From Candidatus Bathyarchaeum sp. (GTDB lineage Archaea; Thermoproteota; Bathyarchaeia; Bathyarchaeales; Bathyarchaeaceae), in contig PIXS01000367.1 in NCBI GenBank assembly GCA_003096255.1, forward strand, positions 1-8,033: a DNA stretch of 8,033 nt. The letters are read 5' to 3'. Position 1 is the first letter of the stretch, and each line of letters opens with the position of its first letter. A program made the position numbers and the translations under genes. The notes beneath the pieces were generated by a model. It had not been told where the DNA came from. It was given only the letters and a program-made list of their open reading frames with translations, and searched no databases. This document shows, piece after piece, positions 1 through 5,585 of the stretch.

Positions 1-153
1 TATTGGAACTCTTACACAACGGAAGATGAAGTAAATGCTGTAGGTACTGGAGTCGAAGCAGATTATCTTTACAGCAAGACTTTACAATGGTTCGAGCATC
101 CATTGCTATCTGACTGGTTCGTTGTGGCTGAAGTAGACATAGGGTCTCCTTAA
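1..153 (+). CDS. C-terminal end of a small secreted-type protein (5' truncated by window)
   Basis: Frame 1 is open from the first base to a TAA at 151-153 and gives the last 50 residues of a protein. The family is not recognised. The fragment is rich in Trp, Tyr and acidic residues. Its segment VEADYLYSKTLQWF, followed by a proline and DW, matches the C-terminal part of the protein at 354-812 (VDASYLYVRTMSWF, then P and DW). The two are therefore tandem paralogues. By analogy with the complete copy, this one probably also has an N-terminal signal peptide, which lies outside the window. A T7 tract at 202-208 follows and may end transcription. Confidence 0.75.
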   Translation, partial: YWNSYTTEDEVNAVGTGVEADYLYSKTLQWFEHPLLSDWFVVAEVDIGSP

Positions 154-201
154 TGCTAACGGTTAAAAATTGTCTCTGTAATATTTCACATGCTCTTTCC
201 C

Positions 202-215
202 TTTTTTTCATTTTT
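202..215 (+). terminator. T-rich tract, possible archaeal terminator
   Basis: A run of seven T (202-208), then CA and five more T, lies about 50 bp after the stop of the first gene. Archaeal RNA polymerase often terminates at oligo-T tracts without a hairpin. No convincing stem precedes it, so the call rests on the tract and its position only. Confidence 0.35.
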
Positions 216-269
216 GAATAATTGTTGACCAATTCAGAACTGAAATTATTTGATATCTGCTTTTGGTGA

Positions 270-291
270 CAATTTGGACTCAATTTGAACT
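270..291. repeat. Two tandem copies of an 11-bp unit upstream of the 354 gene
   Basis: CAATTTGGACT (270-280) is followed directly by CAATTTGAACT (281-291), with one mismatch, and a partial third CAAAAT follows. The 11-bp period is close to one helical turn. The position, about 65 bp before the start codon, would suit a regulator binding site, but no regulator can be assigned. Confidence 0.4.
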
Positions 292-353
292 CAAAATGTG
301 AAAAATGTTATTTTTCTATTTTTTTGATTTTCTAATAAAAGGGGGTGAGTTTA

Positions 354-812
354 TTGAAAAGAAAAATGTTGTTGCAGTCAGTATTGCTTAGTGGCTTAAT
401 AACTGCGTTAATTTTCTCGACAATCGGAGTAGGGTTTGCGACTTTTTGGCCAGATCCTCAGGTCAGTCGGGAACGCTCCAGTTGGGACCAATTTAATACC
501 GTCGTTAAATCGTGGGTGGGTGGTCATTTTGGATATGCATGGTTTGATTATGGCTATTTTGGTTCAGGAAGGCAAGCCGACTCAAACTATGGTTCAAGTG
601 TTGAAGGAAATTTGTGGTATTGGTGGGTGGTTGACTATGTTACTTATCAGTCTGGTAGCACTCCGCAAAACGCGATATATGGTCAAACAAATGAAGTTGA
701 TGCAAGTTACTTGTATGTGCGTACAATGTCTTGGTTCAGTAAACCCGGGTATGAAGACTGGCAAATTGAAAATTACGTAGAAATGTTATGGTCTGAAGAA
801 TATGACCCTTAA
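354..812 (+). CDS. Small secreted Trp/Tyr-rich protein, paralogue of the preceding gene
   Basis: The predicted protein has 152 residues and no recognised family. Residues 1-29 form a signal peptide: a KRK start, a hydrophobic stretch, and a plausible cleavage site after GFA. The mature part is unusually rich in Trp, Tyr, Gly and Ser (for example NLWYWWVVDY) and has no Cys, which suggests a compact extracellular or cell-surface domain. The C-terminal third (VDASYLYVRTMSWF...P...DW) matches the fragment ending at 153, so this is a tandem duplication. The TTG at 354 is preferred because a GGGGGTGAG Shine-Dalgarno lies 4 nt before it, the same arrangement as at the next gene. A GTG at 345 inside that motif would add three residues. 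Function is unknown. Confidence 0.75.
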   Translation: MKRKMLLQSVLLSGLITALIFSTIGVGFATFWPDPQVSRERSSWDQFNTVVKSWVGGHFGYAWFDYGYFGSGRQADSNYGSSVEGNLWYWWVVDYVTYQSGSTPQNAIYGQTNEVDASYLYVRTMSWFSKPGYEDWQIENYVEMLWSEEYDP

Positions 813-862
813 TCTCTGAACCTGTAATGACATCCATGAACGCTGCACAAACAACATTCATC

Positions 863-870
863 TTTTTTTT
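863..870 (+). terminator. T8 tract between secreted-protein genes
   Basis: Eight consecutive T lie about 50 bp after the stop at 812 and before the start at 918. Position and composition suit an archaeal oligo-T terminator. No strong stem is visible. Confidence 0.35.
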
Positions 871-917
871 GAAATTTACTAAACTACAATGAGGAAAATT
901 GAATGGGGTGAGAATTG

Positions 918-1751
918 ATGAAAAGGCTACACGTGAATTGGGTCTCAACTATAATACTCGTATTTGTAATTTTTTTCTCTTTTAGTCCTCATTGTTTTTC
1001 TGGTTCAAATAGTTCCCCGCCGACTTGGCTCAAGAAAGGAGTGTACGCCAAATACACTTTTCCTTCTGGGCATCTTTTTTTGGCAAATCCTACGGCGCGG
1101 TATGGTATTGATTCTATAGACTTTTCTGATGGCATGTTTAGATGGGAATGTGTTGACTTAGTGGAAGATTTTGCGAAACTCAAGCTCACAGTTGAATATG
1201 TTGAAACTCGGAAAAATGGAGAAGATTTAGAAGAACCTATACCACGCAATTTGTCCACAGAAGTGGATGTAAATACTTTTAATCGTGGCCTCTATCTTCA
1301 AAATGGCTCCCTTGTTGGGAGAACAACACTATGGTTGCCAGCTAACGCTACTCTGGACACAGTCATTACAATATGGGATGTCCCACCTGACAAAGTGACA
1401 ATAAAACCAACAAACACAACCAGTTTAGGTATGTCACCACAAGGAACCCAGCCAGCATTAAAAATTAGTTCATTTGCTAATGGGACAATTAATGGAAAGA
1501 ATATTTCACTCCACGGGTTGTGGGACCTTAATACAGGGGTTATGCTTAGTCAAGTCATGGAACATGAAGCCGCTTTTACTGCGTTAAATATAACCGATTG
1601 GATAGCAAATGGGGTCTTTGAAGATACAAACATTGACCTCGGACCACCAAACAAAAATCCTGAAGACCCACGTTTACTTATGCTAATCTCTGTTCCTGCT
1701 GTTTTTGTCATTTTGTCTGTTCTTATTTTTAACCATAAACGAAAAAAGTAA
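918..1751 (+). CDS. Type I membrane-anchored surface protein, family not recognised
   Basis: The protein has 277 residues. Residues 1 to about 29 are a signal peptide (MKR start, hydrophobic core, small residues near Ser-Gly-Ser). A beta-rich outer domain starts with WLKKGVYAKYTF, a type of opening seen in many archaeal surface proteins of unknown function. The outer domain holds at least seven Asn-X-Ser/Thr sequons (NLS, NGS, NAT, NTT, NGT, NIS, NIT), which suggests dense N-glycosylation. Residues 253-271 form a single transmembrane helix, and the tail NHKRKK is positively charged and so cytoplasmic. The ATG at 918 is preceded by GGGGTGAG with a 5-nt gap; the adjacent TTG at 915 is a poorer choice. 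It follows the two small secreted paralogues on the same strand, so it may belong to the same cell-envelope cluster. Enzymatic function cannot be assigned. Confidence 0.75.
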   Translation: MKRLHVNWVSTIILVFVIFFSFSPHCFSGSNSSPPTWLKKGVYAKYTFPSGHLFLANPTARYGIDSIDFSDGMFRWECVDLVEDFAKLKLTVEYVETRKNGEDLEEPIPRNLSTEVDVNTFNRGLYLQNGSLVGRTTLWLPANATLDTVITIWDVPPDKVTIKPTNTTSLGMSPQGTQPALKISSFANGTINGKNISLHGLWDLNTGVMLSQVMEHEAAFTALNITDWIANGVFEDTNIDLGPPNKNPEDPRLLMLISVPAVFVILSVLIFNHKRKK

Positions 1752-1788
1752 AACCTTGGACCAGAAAAGATAAACCCTTTATGTTCTT

Positions 1789-1837
1789 GATTTCTTACGA
1801 AATCCACACTTTCAGCAATTCTCTTTTCAATTTTTTT
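1789..1837 (+). terminator. Small hairpin plus T7, terminator candidate
   Basis: GATTTC-TTAC-GAAATC (1789-1804) is a perfect 6-bp stem with a 4-nt loop, followed by a T-rich stretch ending in T7 at 1831-1837. It lies shortly after the stop of the membrane protein at 1751. The stem is AT-rich and short, so the T tract is the stronger part of the evidence. Confidence 0.35.
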
Positions 1838-1839
1838 GT

Positions 1840-1868
1840 GGGGGGGTCTTTTGCTATATTTTGCTATA
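1840..1868. repeat. G7 run followed by a perfect 10-bp tandem repeat
   Basis: A run of seven G (1840-1846) stands directly after a T tract in otherwise AT-rich spacer. TTTTGCTATA then occurs twice in tandem (1849-1858 and 1859-1868). Both are prone to slippage. They lie 40-70 bp upstream of the S19 TATA box; no function can be assigned. Confidence 0.5.
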
Positions 1869-1910
1869 TCCCTATCAGCTTACTTTTTTATTCATGACCG
1901 CTTAGAAATG

Positions 1911-1919
1911 TTTAATAAA
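1911..1919 (+). promoter_or_regulatory. TATA box for rpsS (TTTAATAAA)
   Basis: TTTAATAAA is a good archaeal box A match. Transcription would start about 26 bp downstream, near 1941, just before the S19 start. The gene would then have its own promoter and a very short leader. This is a prediction from spacing and consensus. Confidence 0.5.
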
Positions 1920-1953
1920 TTGAGTTACGTCTGTGGGTGTAAGTGAGCAGAAA

Positions 1954-2361
1954 ATGCCGAAGAAAATACTCCTGTATCTCGGTCATACTATTGAAGAACT
2001 GCAAGGCATGTCTATGGACGAGTTCATAAAGTTGCTTCCTTCAAGGCAACGCAGAAGCCTGCAACGTGGGCTTAGCCAGACACAAAGAACACTTCTAGAA
2101 AACATTAGAATCGCCAAGAAAAACGCCAAAGAAGGAACCAAAGCGTCAGTTAAAACCCACTCACGCGACATGATAATCCTTCCAGAAATGGTAGGCGTAA
2201 CCCTTCTAATCCACAACGGAAAAGAATTCAATCCAGTGGACGTAGAACCAGAAATGATGGGATGCTACCTAGGCGAATTCGCCATAACAAACAGACCAGT
2301 ACGCCACGGCAGTCCTGGTATCGGCGCATCCAGATCATCAATGTATGTGCCACTCAAGTAA
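1954..2361 (+). CDS. rpsS: Small ribosomal subunit protein uS19 (archaeal type)
   Basis: The protein has 135 residues, the normal length for archaeal/eukaryotic-type S19, which binds 16S rRNA in the head of the 30S subunit. Family features appear in order: [20 protein letters not shown] near the N terminus, then [10 protein letters not shown], the conserved [12 protein letters not shown] and HNGKEF blocks in the middle, YLGEFA, and the C-terminal [17 protein letters not shown]. The ATG at 1954 is chosen because it matches the usual family start and has a GTGAG 6 nt upstream. An in-frame GTG at 1933 would add seven residues and fits less well. In most archaea this gene lies between L2 and L22 in the S10-type operon; here it stands alone with its own TATA box, between envelope-protein genes. 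The sequence looks intact and functional. Confidence 0.95.
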   Translation: MPKKILLYLGHTIEELQGMSMDEFIKLLPSRQRRSLQRGLSQTQRTLLENIRIAKKNAKEGTKASVKTHSRDMIILPEMVGVTLLIHNGKEFNPVDVEPEMMGCYLGEFAITNRPVRHGSPGIGASRSSMYVPLK

Positions 2362-2399
2362 CAGCCCAACACTGGCACAAAGAAATTTCTAAGTCTGAC

Positions 2400-2433
2400 G
2401 TTGAGGAAAACACTCCTCAACTCAACATTTTTT
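2400..2433 (+). terminator. Hairpin followed by T6, rpsS terminator
   Basis: GTTGAGG (2400-2406) pairs perfectly with CCTCAAC (2415-2421) around an 8-nt loop, and T6 follows at 2428-2433. It lies 39 bp after the rpsS stop and before the end of the converging peptidase gene. The hairpin could also act on the opposite strand, but the T run favours the plus strand. Confidence 0.5.
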
Positions 2434-2499
2434 CCAATTAATCCTTTGATTTTATTAGGTCACAGAAAAAAAGAGGAAAGAATTTTTGAAACCAGCATG

Positions 2500-3573
2500 T
2501 TATGCATCGTCATAATGAGATACAGATGGGTTGTCGTTATAGCTCATAGTGTGTTGGCCCTGTGCCAGAAGGTCCTGTGCTGCTTGATTTGCATGTAACC
2601 ACGCCCATACACTAACTTCGTAGTCGTTGTACCACTCTTCACCCCACACATCTAAGAACTCCTCAGCGTAGGTTACTGTGATTTCTGTATCAGAACCTAA
2701 AAAGAGACGACCGTGGTCTACGTCACCACCCGGATCTATGAACGTGTCTTAGAAGCCCTCGGCAAAGCAGAAACTTCCCACTCCCAATCGTAATGTAGAG
2801 AAGTCGTATGTGTCCGTTTCGAAATCTTCTTCAATGTAGAGATTTGCTGTGATGACTCCAGAATCGTCTGCTTCCCAAGCATCGTAGCTCAAGAAAGCGG
2901 TGTCACTAAGGAATTCTAATCCATGGCCAATCCAGTAAACATCTACATCGTCGTATGCTGCACAAGCCCAAGTTATCCATGCTGAAATTAAATAGTGGGT
3001 GCAGTCGCTGTTTGTCATGAAATGCCAATAATCATATGGACATACTGAACTTATCCACCCTGAGATGGCATCGTAAGCGTCTTCGACCATTGCAACATCT
3101 TGATCGATTCCTGGATAATTCCAAATTGCAAACACCAGACATGCTCTTTCGTTGGTTTGAGTTATGCTAAAAGATTCTGTGGATTTGTTACTGGAATTTG
3201 CGTAATGTCCGCTGGAGTCAGGGGGATTAGACAAATCAAATTCGTAAGGTGTAATTCGGTCTGAGCCAATCAAGTTGACTTCATTAGTGGGTGATTCAGG
3301 TGTTATTGTGGCATAATATTCTCCGTCATCATCATTAATGGTGGCGATAACGTTGTATGACCTGCAAATCTGAATCATCAGTTTTCTAGAAATGTTTGCC
3401 ATATCTTTTTCGGCGTAGCCCAATTCTTTGAGTAATTCGGATGCATCAACATGAACTCGTAAACCCTTGAGGTCATTTGAATCATCGGTAGTCTTTGCAC
3501 TGACAATTAGAGGAATGGTAATCGATATTATTAGTGCTGAAATTAGTGCCAAACAATAGATTTTCTGTTTCAT
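2500..3573 (-). pseudogene. Secreted clan CD (caspase/gingipain-like) cysteine peptidase interrupted by an in-frame TAA
   Basis: The intact part, up to the TAA at 2749-2751, encodes 274 residues from the ATG at 3573. That start has AGAGGT 7 nt upstream and gives a clean signal peptide (residues 1-26, cleavage after VSA). The first ATG at 3594 lacks a ribosome site. The peptidase domain shows RACLVFAIWNYPG followed by an acidic helix (DVAMVEDAYDAI), then the hydrophobic strand and His-Gly dyad VDVYWIGHG (His217), then the strand ending in the putative nucleophile, LRLGVGSFCFAEGF (Cys269). These match the clan CD layout of hydrophobic strand-HG and hydrophobic strand-Cys. The TAA falls six codons after the Cys. 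The same frame then stays open for 82 codons to a TAA at 2500-2502, with protein-like content (GSDTEITVTYAEEFLDVWGE, then a WAWLHANQAAQDLL-type helix), as expected for the rest of such a domain. Likely a nonsense-mutated gene or a base-call error; a truncated active form is less likely. Confidence 0.7.
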
Positions 3574-3610
3574 TCTTTTTACCTCTATTCTCATATTTTG
3601 TTAATCATGA

Positions 3611-3619
3611 ACATAATTC
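3611..3619 (-). promoter_or_regulatory. Possible TATA element of the peptidase gene
   Basis: On the minus strand the sequence GAATTATGT lies about 26 bp before a start point near 3589, which would leave a short leader carrying the AGAGGT ribosome site (3581-3586). It is only a loose match to box A. It lies directly downstream of the palindrome at 3624-3645. Confidence 0.25.
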
Positions 3620-3623
3620 TACA

Positions 3624-3645
3624 GTTTAGTACAGGTGTACTAAAC
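3624..3645. promoter_or_regulatory. Perfect palindrome with 9-bp arms, probable operator
   Basis: GTTTAGTAC (3624-3632) and GTACTAAAC (3637-3645) form a perfect inverted repeat around AGGT. TTAGTACAG inside it recurs at 3647-3655. A wider inverted pair, CAGTTTA (3653-3659) and TAAACTG (3677-3683), lies just upstream. The group sits about 50 bp before the peptidase start, next to its likely TATA element. No T run follows on either strand, so a dimeric regulator site fits better than a terminator. The membrane-bound winged-helix protein encoded next door is the obvious candidate binder, by inference only. Confidence 0.6.
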
Positions 3646-3717
3646 ATTAGTACAGTTTATGATGCACTAAATATTCTAAACTGAAGATTAAAAAATGCCC
3701 TAACCTTGAACTGTTTA

Positions 3718-4149
3718 CTATAAGGTACCATTGCGCCAAACTTTTATTGTTTCATAATAGAAAATTGCAACAAACAACAACGTTGCAGACACAAAGAAAA
3801 AGTATTCACGATTAATCTCAGTTGGTCTAAAAAATGTAAGCTCAAAAAGCAGAATAGCGCTGGCAAATATTGAGTAAAAAAGGTATCTTGGAATTAGAAA
3901 ATGACTAATTCTCAAATGGTTCTCCAAGAAAACTTTGTCCAGCACATAGTTGCCCTGTTCACGTTTCAAAAATCCAGCTTCTTCAAGTTTGTTTATGTGG
4001 TACTGAGCTTGCGACGGGCTACTCAACTTCAGAGTTCTTTGAATTTCTCTAATCCCCAGAGAACTATCCGTTATCAAGAACAAGCGATAAACTTCACGTG
4101 TAGTTCCCTTTAGAATGTCCACTGATTCTTTTCCCTTCAAATTCAGCAA
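3718..4149 (-). CDS. Membrane-anchored winged-helix transcriptional regulator
   Basis: The protein has 143 residues. Residues 12-72 form a winged helix-turn-helix of the ArsR/MarR-like kind: a helix GTTREVYRLFLI, the first HTH helix SLGIREIQRTL, recognition helix SPSQAQYHINKLEEAGFL, and a short wing KREQGNYVL. Two hydrophobic helices follow at about 85-107 and 116-133, so both termini should face the cytoplasm. This HTH plus two-helix architecture is known in archaea and suggests a one-component membrane sensor; the ligand is unknown. The start is TTG at 4149, with a weak GTGAT close by; TTG at 4140 is an alternative. It is divergent from the small membrane protein at 4276. It lies 123 bp upstream of the peptidase gene on the same strand, separated by the palindrome, so it may control either or both. 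Confidence 0.75.
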   Translation of the reverse strand: MLNLKGKESVDILKGTTREVYRLFLITDSSLGIREIQRTLKLSSPSQAQYHINKLEEAGFLKREQGNYVLDKVFLENHLRISHFLIPRYLFYSIFASAILLFELTFFRPTEINREYFFFVSATLLFVAIFYYETIKVWRNGTL

Positions 4150-4164
4150 CCAATCACTTAATGT

Positions 4165-4173
4165 AAATTATAA
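4165..4173 (-). promoter_or_regulatory. TATA box for the membrane HTH gene
   Basis: On the minus strand TTATAATTT lies 16-24 bp upstream of the TTG at 4149. The predicted transcription start near 4143 falls among the candidate start codons (4149 and 4140), which suggests a leaderless or nearly leaderless message. Confidence 0.4.
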
Positions 4174-4212
4174 CTAAAATTTGTTCTGCTATTCTTCAAA
4201 AATAAATGTATT

Positions 4213-4226
4213 ATTGAGTATTCAAT
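4213..4226. promoter_or_regulatory. Short inverted repeat between divergent genes
   Basis: ATTGA-GTAT-TCAAT lies in the 126-bp spacer between the divergent starts at 4149 and 4276. The arms are only 5 bp and AT-rich, so it is a weak operator candidate. It differs in sequence from the palindrome at 3624-3645. Confidence 0.25.
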
Positions 4227-4243
4227 GCGTTTACGAAATAAGG

Positions 4244-4251
4244 ATTAAATA
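4244..4251 (+). promoter_or_regulatory. BRE/TATA-like promoter for the small membrane protein
   Basis: ATTAAATA at 4244-4251 has a CGAAA stretch (4234-4238) upstream, as in archaeal BRE plus box A pairs. Transcription would begin near 4273, almost at the TTG at 4276, which suggests a leaderless transcript. Confidence 0.4.
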
Positions 4252-4275
4252 GCGAGTAGGAATATAACAAAATGG

Positions 4276-4557
4276 TTGTACACAAGTTTGCTTGAGCCAA
4301 ACAGAAAGATTATGTTATCAGTTTTTCTAGCGATAATTTCAGCATTTTCATTAATGGGAGTTAGTTATTTTATTTTTCCTGATGCCTCTTCAGAACCCCA
4401 AAATCTTTCTGTTCACGTGCCAGACCAATCTTTGTTTAGTGAACTCTTTTGGGTTATCCAATGGCTGTGTTTCGCTGCTTTTCTCGCAATTATTGTTGTT
4501 GGAATGATATTCTTTACGACTAAAATGAGAAACAAGAAAACAGCAAAACTCGCTTGA
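4276..4557 (+). CDS. Small membrane protein with two predicted transmembrane helices
   Basis: The protein has 93 residues. Helix one spans roughly 13-34 (IMLSVFLAIISAFSLMGVSY). A polar loop of about 25 residues is probably extracellular. Helix two spans roughly 58-82, and the tail KMRNKKTAKLA is basic, so both ends are likely cytoplasmic. No family is recognised. The TTG at 4276 is the first in-frame start; a second TTG at 4288 is possible. No ribosome site is visible, in keeping with leaderless initiation. It is divergent from the membrane-bound HTH protein and may be its partner or target. It ends 5 bp before the converging SecB-like gene, leaving no room for separate terminators. Confidence 0.6.
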   Translation: MYTSLLEPNRKIMLSVFLAIISAFSLMGVSYFIFPDASSEPQNLSVHVPDQSLFSELFWVIQWLCFAAFLAIIVVGMIFFTTKMRNKKTAKLA

Positions 4558-4562
4558 TGAGC

Positions 4563-4985
4563 TTATGCTCTGTAGGTTGGTTCTGCTCGCTTCTTTTGAG
4601 CATTCCCTGTTGGAATCTTCGGAAGGGGTATTGGCGGGGGGATGTTTAGTGTTCGGCAGATGACTATGGACTCTAAGAAAACAAGGTTAGAAATAGACTG
4701 AAGAATAACTGGGGGCGGCGCTTTTTTGTCTTTGTGGTCTTGAACTATTTTTTTTAGTTCGTCGGGTTCTCCTGTTACGTGGCCTATTCCTTTGAAACTC
4801 ATTTGAGCCACAGCAGGATTATAATTGATGGTGAAAACAAAGGGAACTTCCAGCATGTTCTCACCTTTCTTGTTGATTCCAACAACGTTAAGGTTGGTTG
4901 CTATCTGAACATTAGGAATGGGCTTTCCAACTTCCCAGAAATTCTCTGCAGAAACGCTTTTGATGAGCGCTCTAACGTTAATCAT
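4563..4985 (-). CDS. Small SecB-like archaeal protein, last gene of the S24e/S27ae string
   Basis: The protein has 140 residues, no signal peptide and no membrane segment. It alternates beta-like segments (VQIATNLNVVGI, VPFVFTINYNPAVAQMSFKG) with a C-terminal helix (PPVILQSISNLVFLESIVIC), and then a proline-rich LNIPPPIPLPKI. This layout, ending in a short Leu/Pro motif, resembles the SecB-like chaperone fold reported for some archaeal proteins. The assignment comes from pattern only and is uncertain. The ATG at 4985 has AGGTGGG about 7 nt upstream. It follows S27ae by 34 nt on the same strand, so it is probably co-transcribed with the ribosomal genes and may have a chaperone-like role in the cytosol. 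A basic tail (QKKRAEPTYRA) closes the protein. Confidence 0.6.
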   Translation of the reverse strand: MINVRALIKSVSAENFWEVGKPIPNVQIATNLNVVGINKKGENMLEVPFVFTINYNPAVAQMSFKGIGHVTGEPDELKKIVQDHKDKKAPPPVILQSISNLVFLESIVICRTLNIPPPIPLPKIPTGNAQKKRAEPTYRA

Positions 4986-5019
4986 GTTTTAGCCCACCTA
5001 GTTCAGACGCAATTTTAGT

Positions 5020-5190
5020 TTAGGATTGTTGCTTGTATCGCGTCAAACCACAGTGACCACAACTGAAGCGGTCGCCATGGTCGGCCATGAAGTATCCAGG
5101 TCCACACCTTTCACAGCTGGGACGCAATCGTTTAAGCTCGGTTCCTTCAACTTTGTATTTTTCGCCGATTTTAGTCTTCTTTTTTGCCAT
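5020..5190 (-). CDS. rps27ae: Small ribosomal subunit protein eS31 (S27ae)
   Basis: This 56-residue zinc-ribbon ribosomal protein is easily missed because of its size. It starts MAKKKTKIGEKYKVEG and then shows CERCGPGYFMADHGDRFSCG followed by HCGLT. The four zinc ligands are Cys-X2-Cys and Cys-X2-Cys, and the GPGxFMADHxDR block between them is the family signature. The product sits in the 30S head; in eukaryotes the homologue is made as a ubiquitin fusion, which is absent here. The ATG at 5190 overlaps the S24e stop (TGATG), and a strong GGAGG lies 7 nt upstream. The in-frame ATG at 5193 is an equally possible start. Translational coupling with S24e is likely. Confidence 0.95.
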   Translation of the reverse strand: MAKKKTKIGEKYKVEGTELKRLRPSCERCGPGYFMADHGDRFSCGHCGLTRYKQQS

Positions 5191-5537
5191 CATGCTTCCT
5201 CCGAAGTTTCTTCTTTTGGTTGTTCTTCTGGTGCTTTTGACTCTTCAGGCTTTTCTGGAGCTTTATTTCGGTCAAGCACGTGTTGAGGCTCCATTAGCTT
5301 TGCCTGCTCCATCGTGTCATATACTGTTGCTTCTCCATTAGCTGACATGCTACCTGTTTTTGTAGTCATGTTCTTGACAAAAACCAATTCACTTTTTGCA
5401 CTTAACATCGATGCAAGTTGCTTGCTAACTTGGACACGTGAAGGAGTGCCGCCCATGTCGGAATGGTCGACACAGAATTTTACTTCTCTTCTTTTCAGTA
5501 GTGGGTTCTGCTCTTTCGAGATGATATTAACCTTCAT
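5190..5537 (-). CDS. rps24e: Small ribosomal subunit protein eS24 (S24e)
   Basis: The protein has 115 residues from the ATG at 5537. This start gives MKVNIISKEQNPLLKRREVK, the normal opening of the family, and has GGGTG 8 nt upstream. A GTG at 5573 would add 12 residues but sits almost on top of its G-rich motif. The core continues with TPSRVQVSKQLASMLSAKSE, ELVFVKNMTTKTGSMSANGE and ATVYDTMEQAKLMEPQHVLD, matching archaeal S24e. The last 24 residues form an acidic, Pro/Glu/Lys-rich low-complexity tail beyond the family core, probably disordered. The stop overlaps the S27ae start by one base, as expected for a coupled pair in a ribosomal operon. It follows the DUF359 gene by about 48 bp. Confidence 0.93.
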   Translation of the reverse strand: MKVNIISKEQNPLLKRREVKFCVDHSDMGGTPSRVQVSKQLASMLSAKSELVFVKNMTTKTGSMSANGEATVYDTMEQAKLMEPQHVLDRNKAPEKPEESKAPEEQPKEETSEEA

Positions 5538-5585
5538 TGATATTACACCCGCAGGTTGCTGATGAATTGACACATCCCCCGTACT

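Noticed and set aside
2401..2598. A plus-strand open frame of 65 codons after rpsS
   Set aside because: It overlaps the terminator hairpin and lies opposite the 3' part of the interrupted peptidase gene, and its translation has no protein-like pattern.
3624..3645. The palindrome as a transcription terminator of the HTH gene
   Set aside because: No T run follows it on the minus strand, and extra half-sites nearby fit an operator better.
4272..4295. ATG at 4272 as a start for the small membrane protein
   Set aside because: It is in another frame and stops after seven codons, while the TTG at 4276 opens a 93-codon membrane protein. It could be a tiny overlapping upstream ORF, but nothing supports its use.
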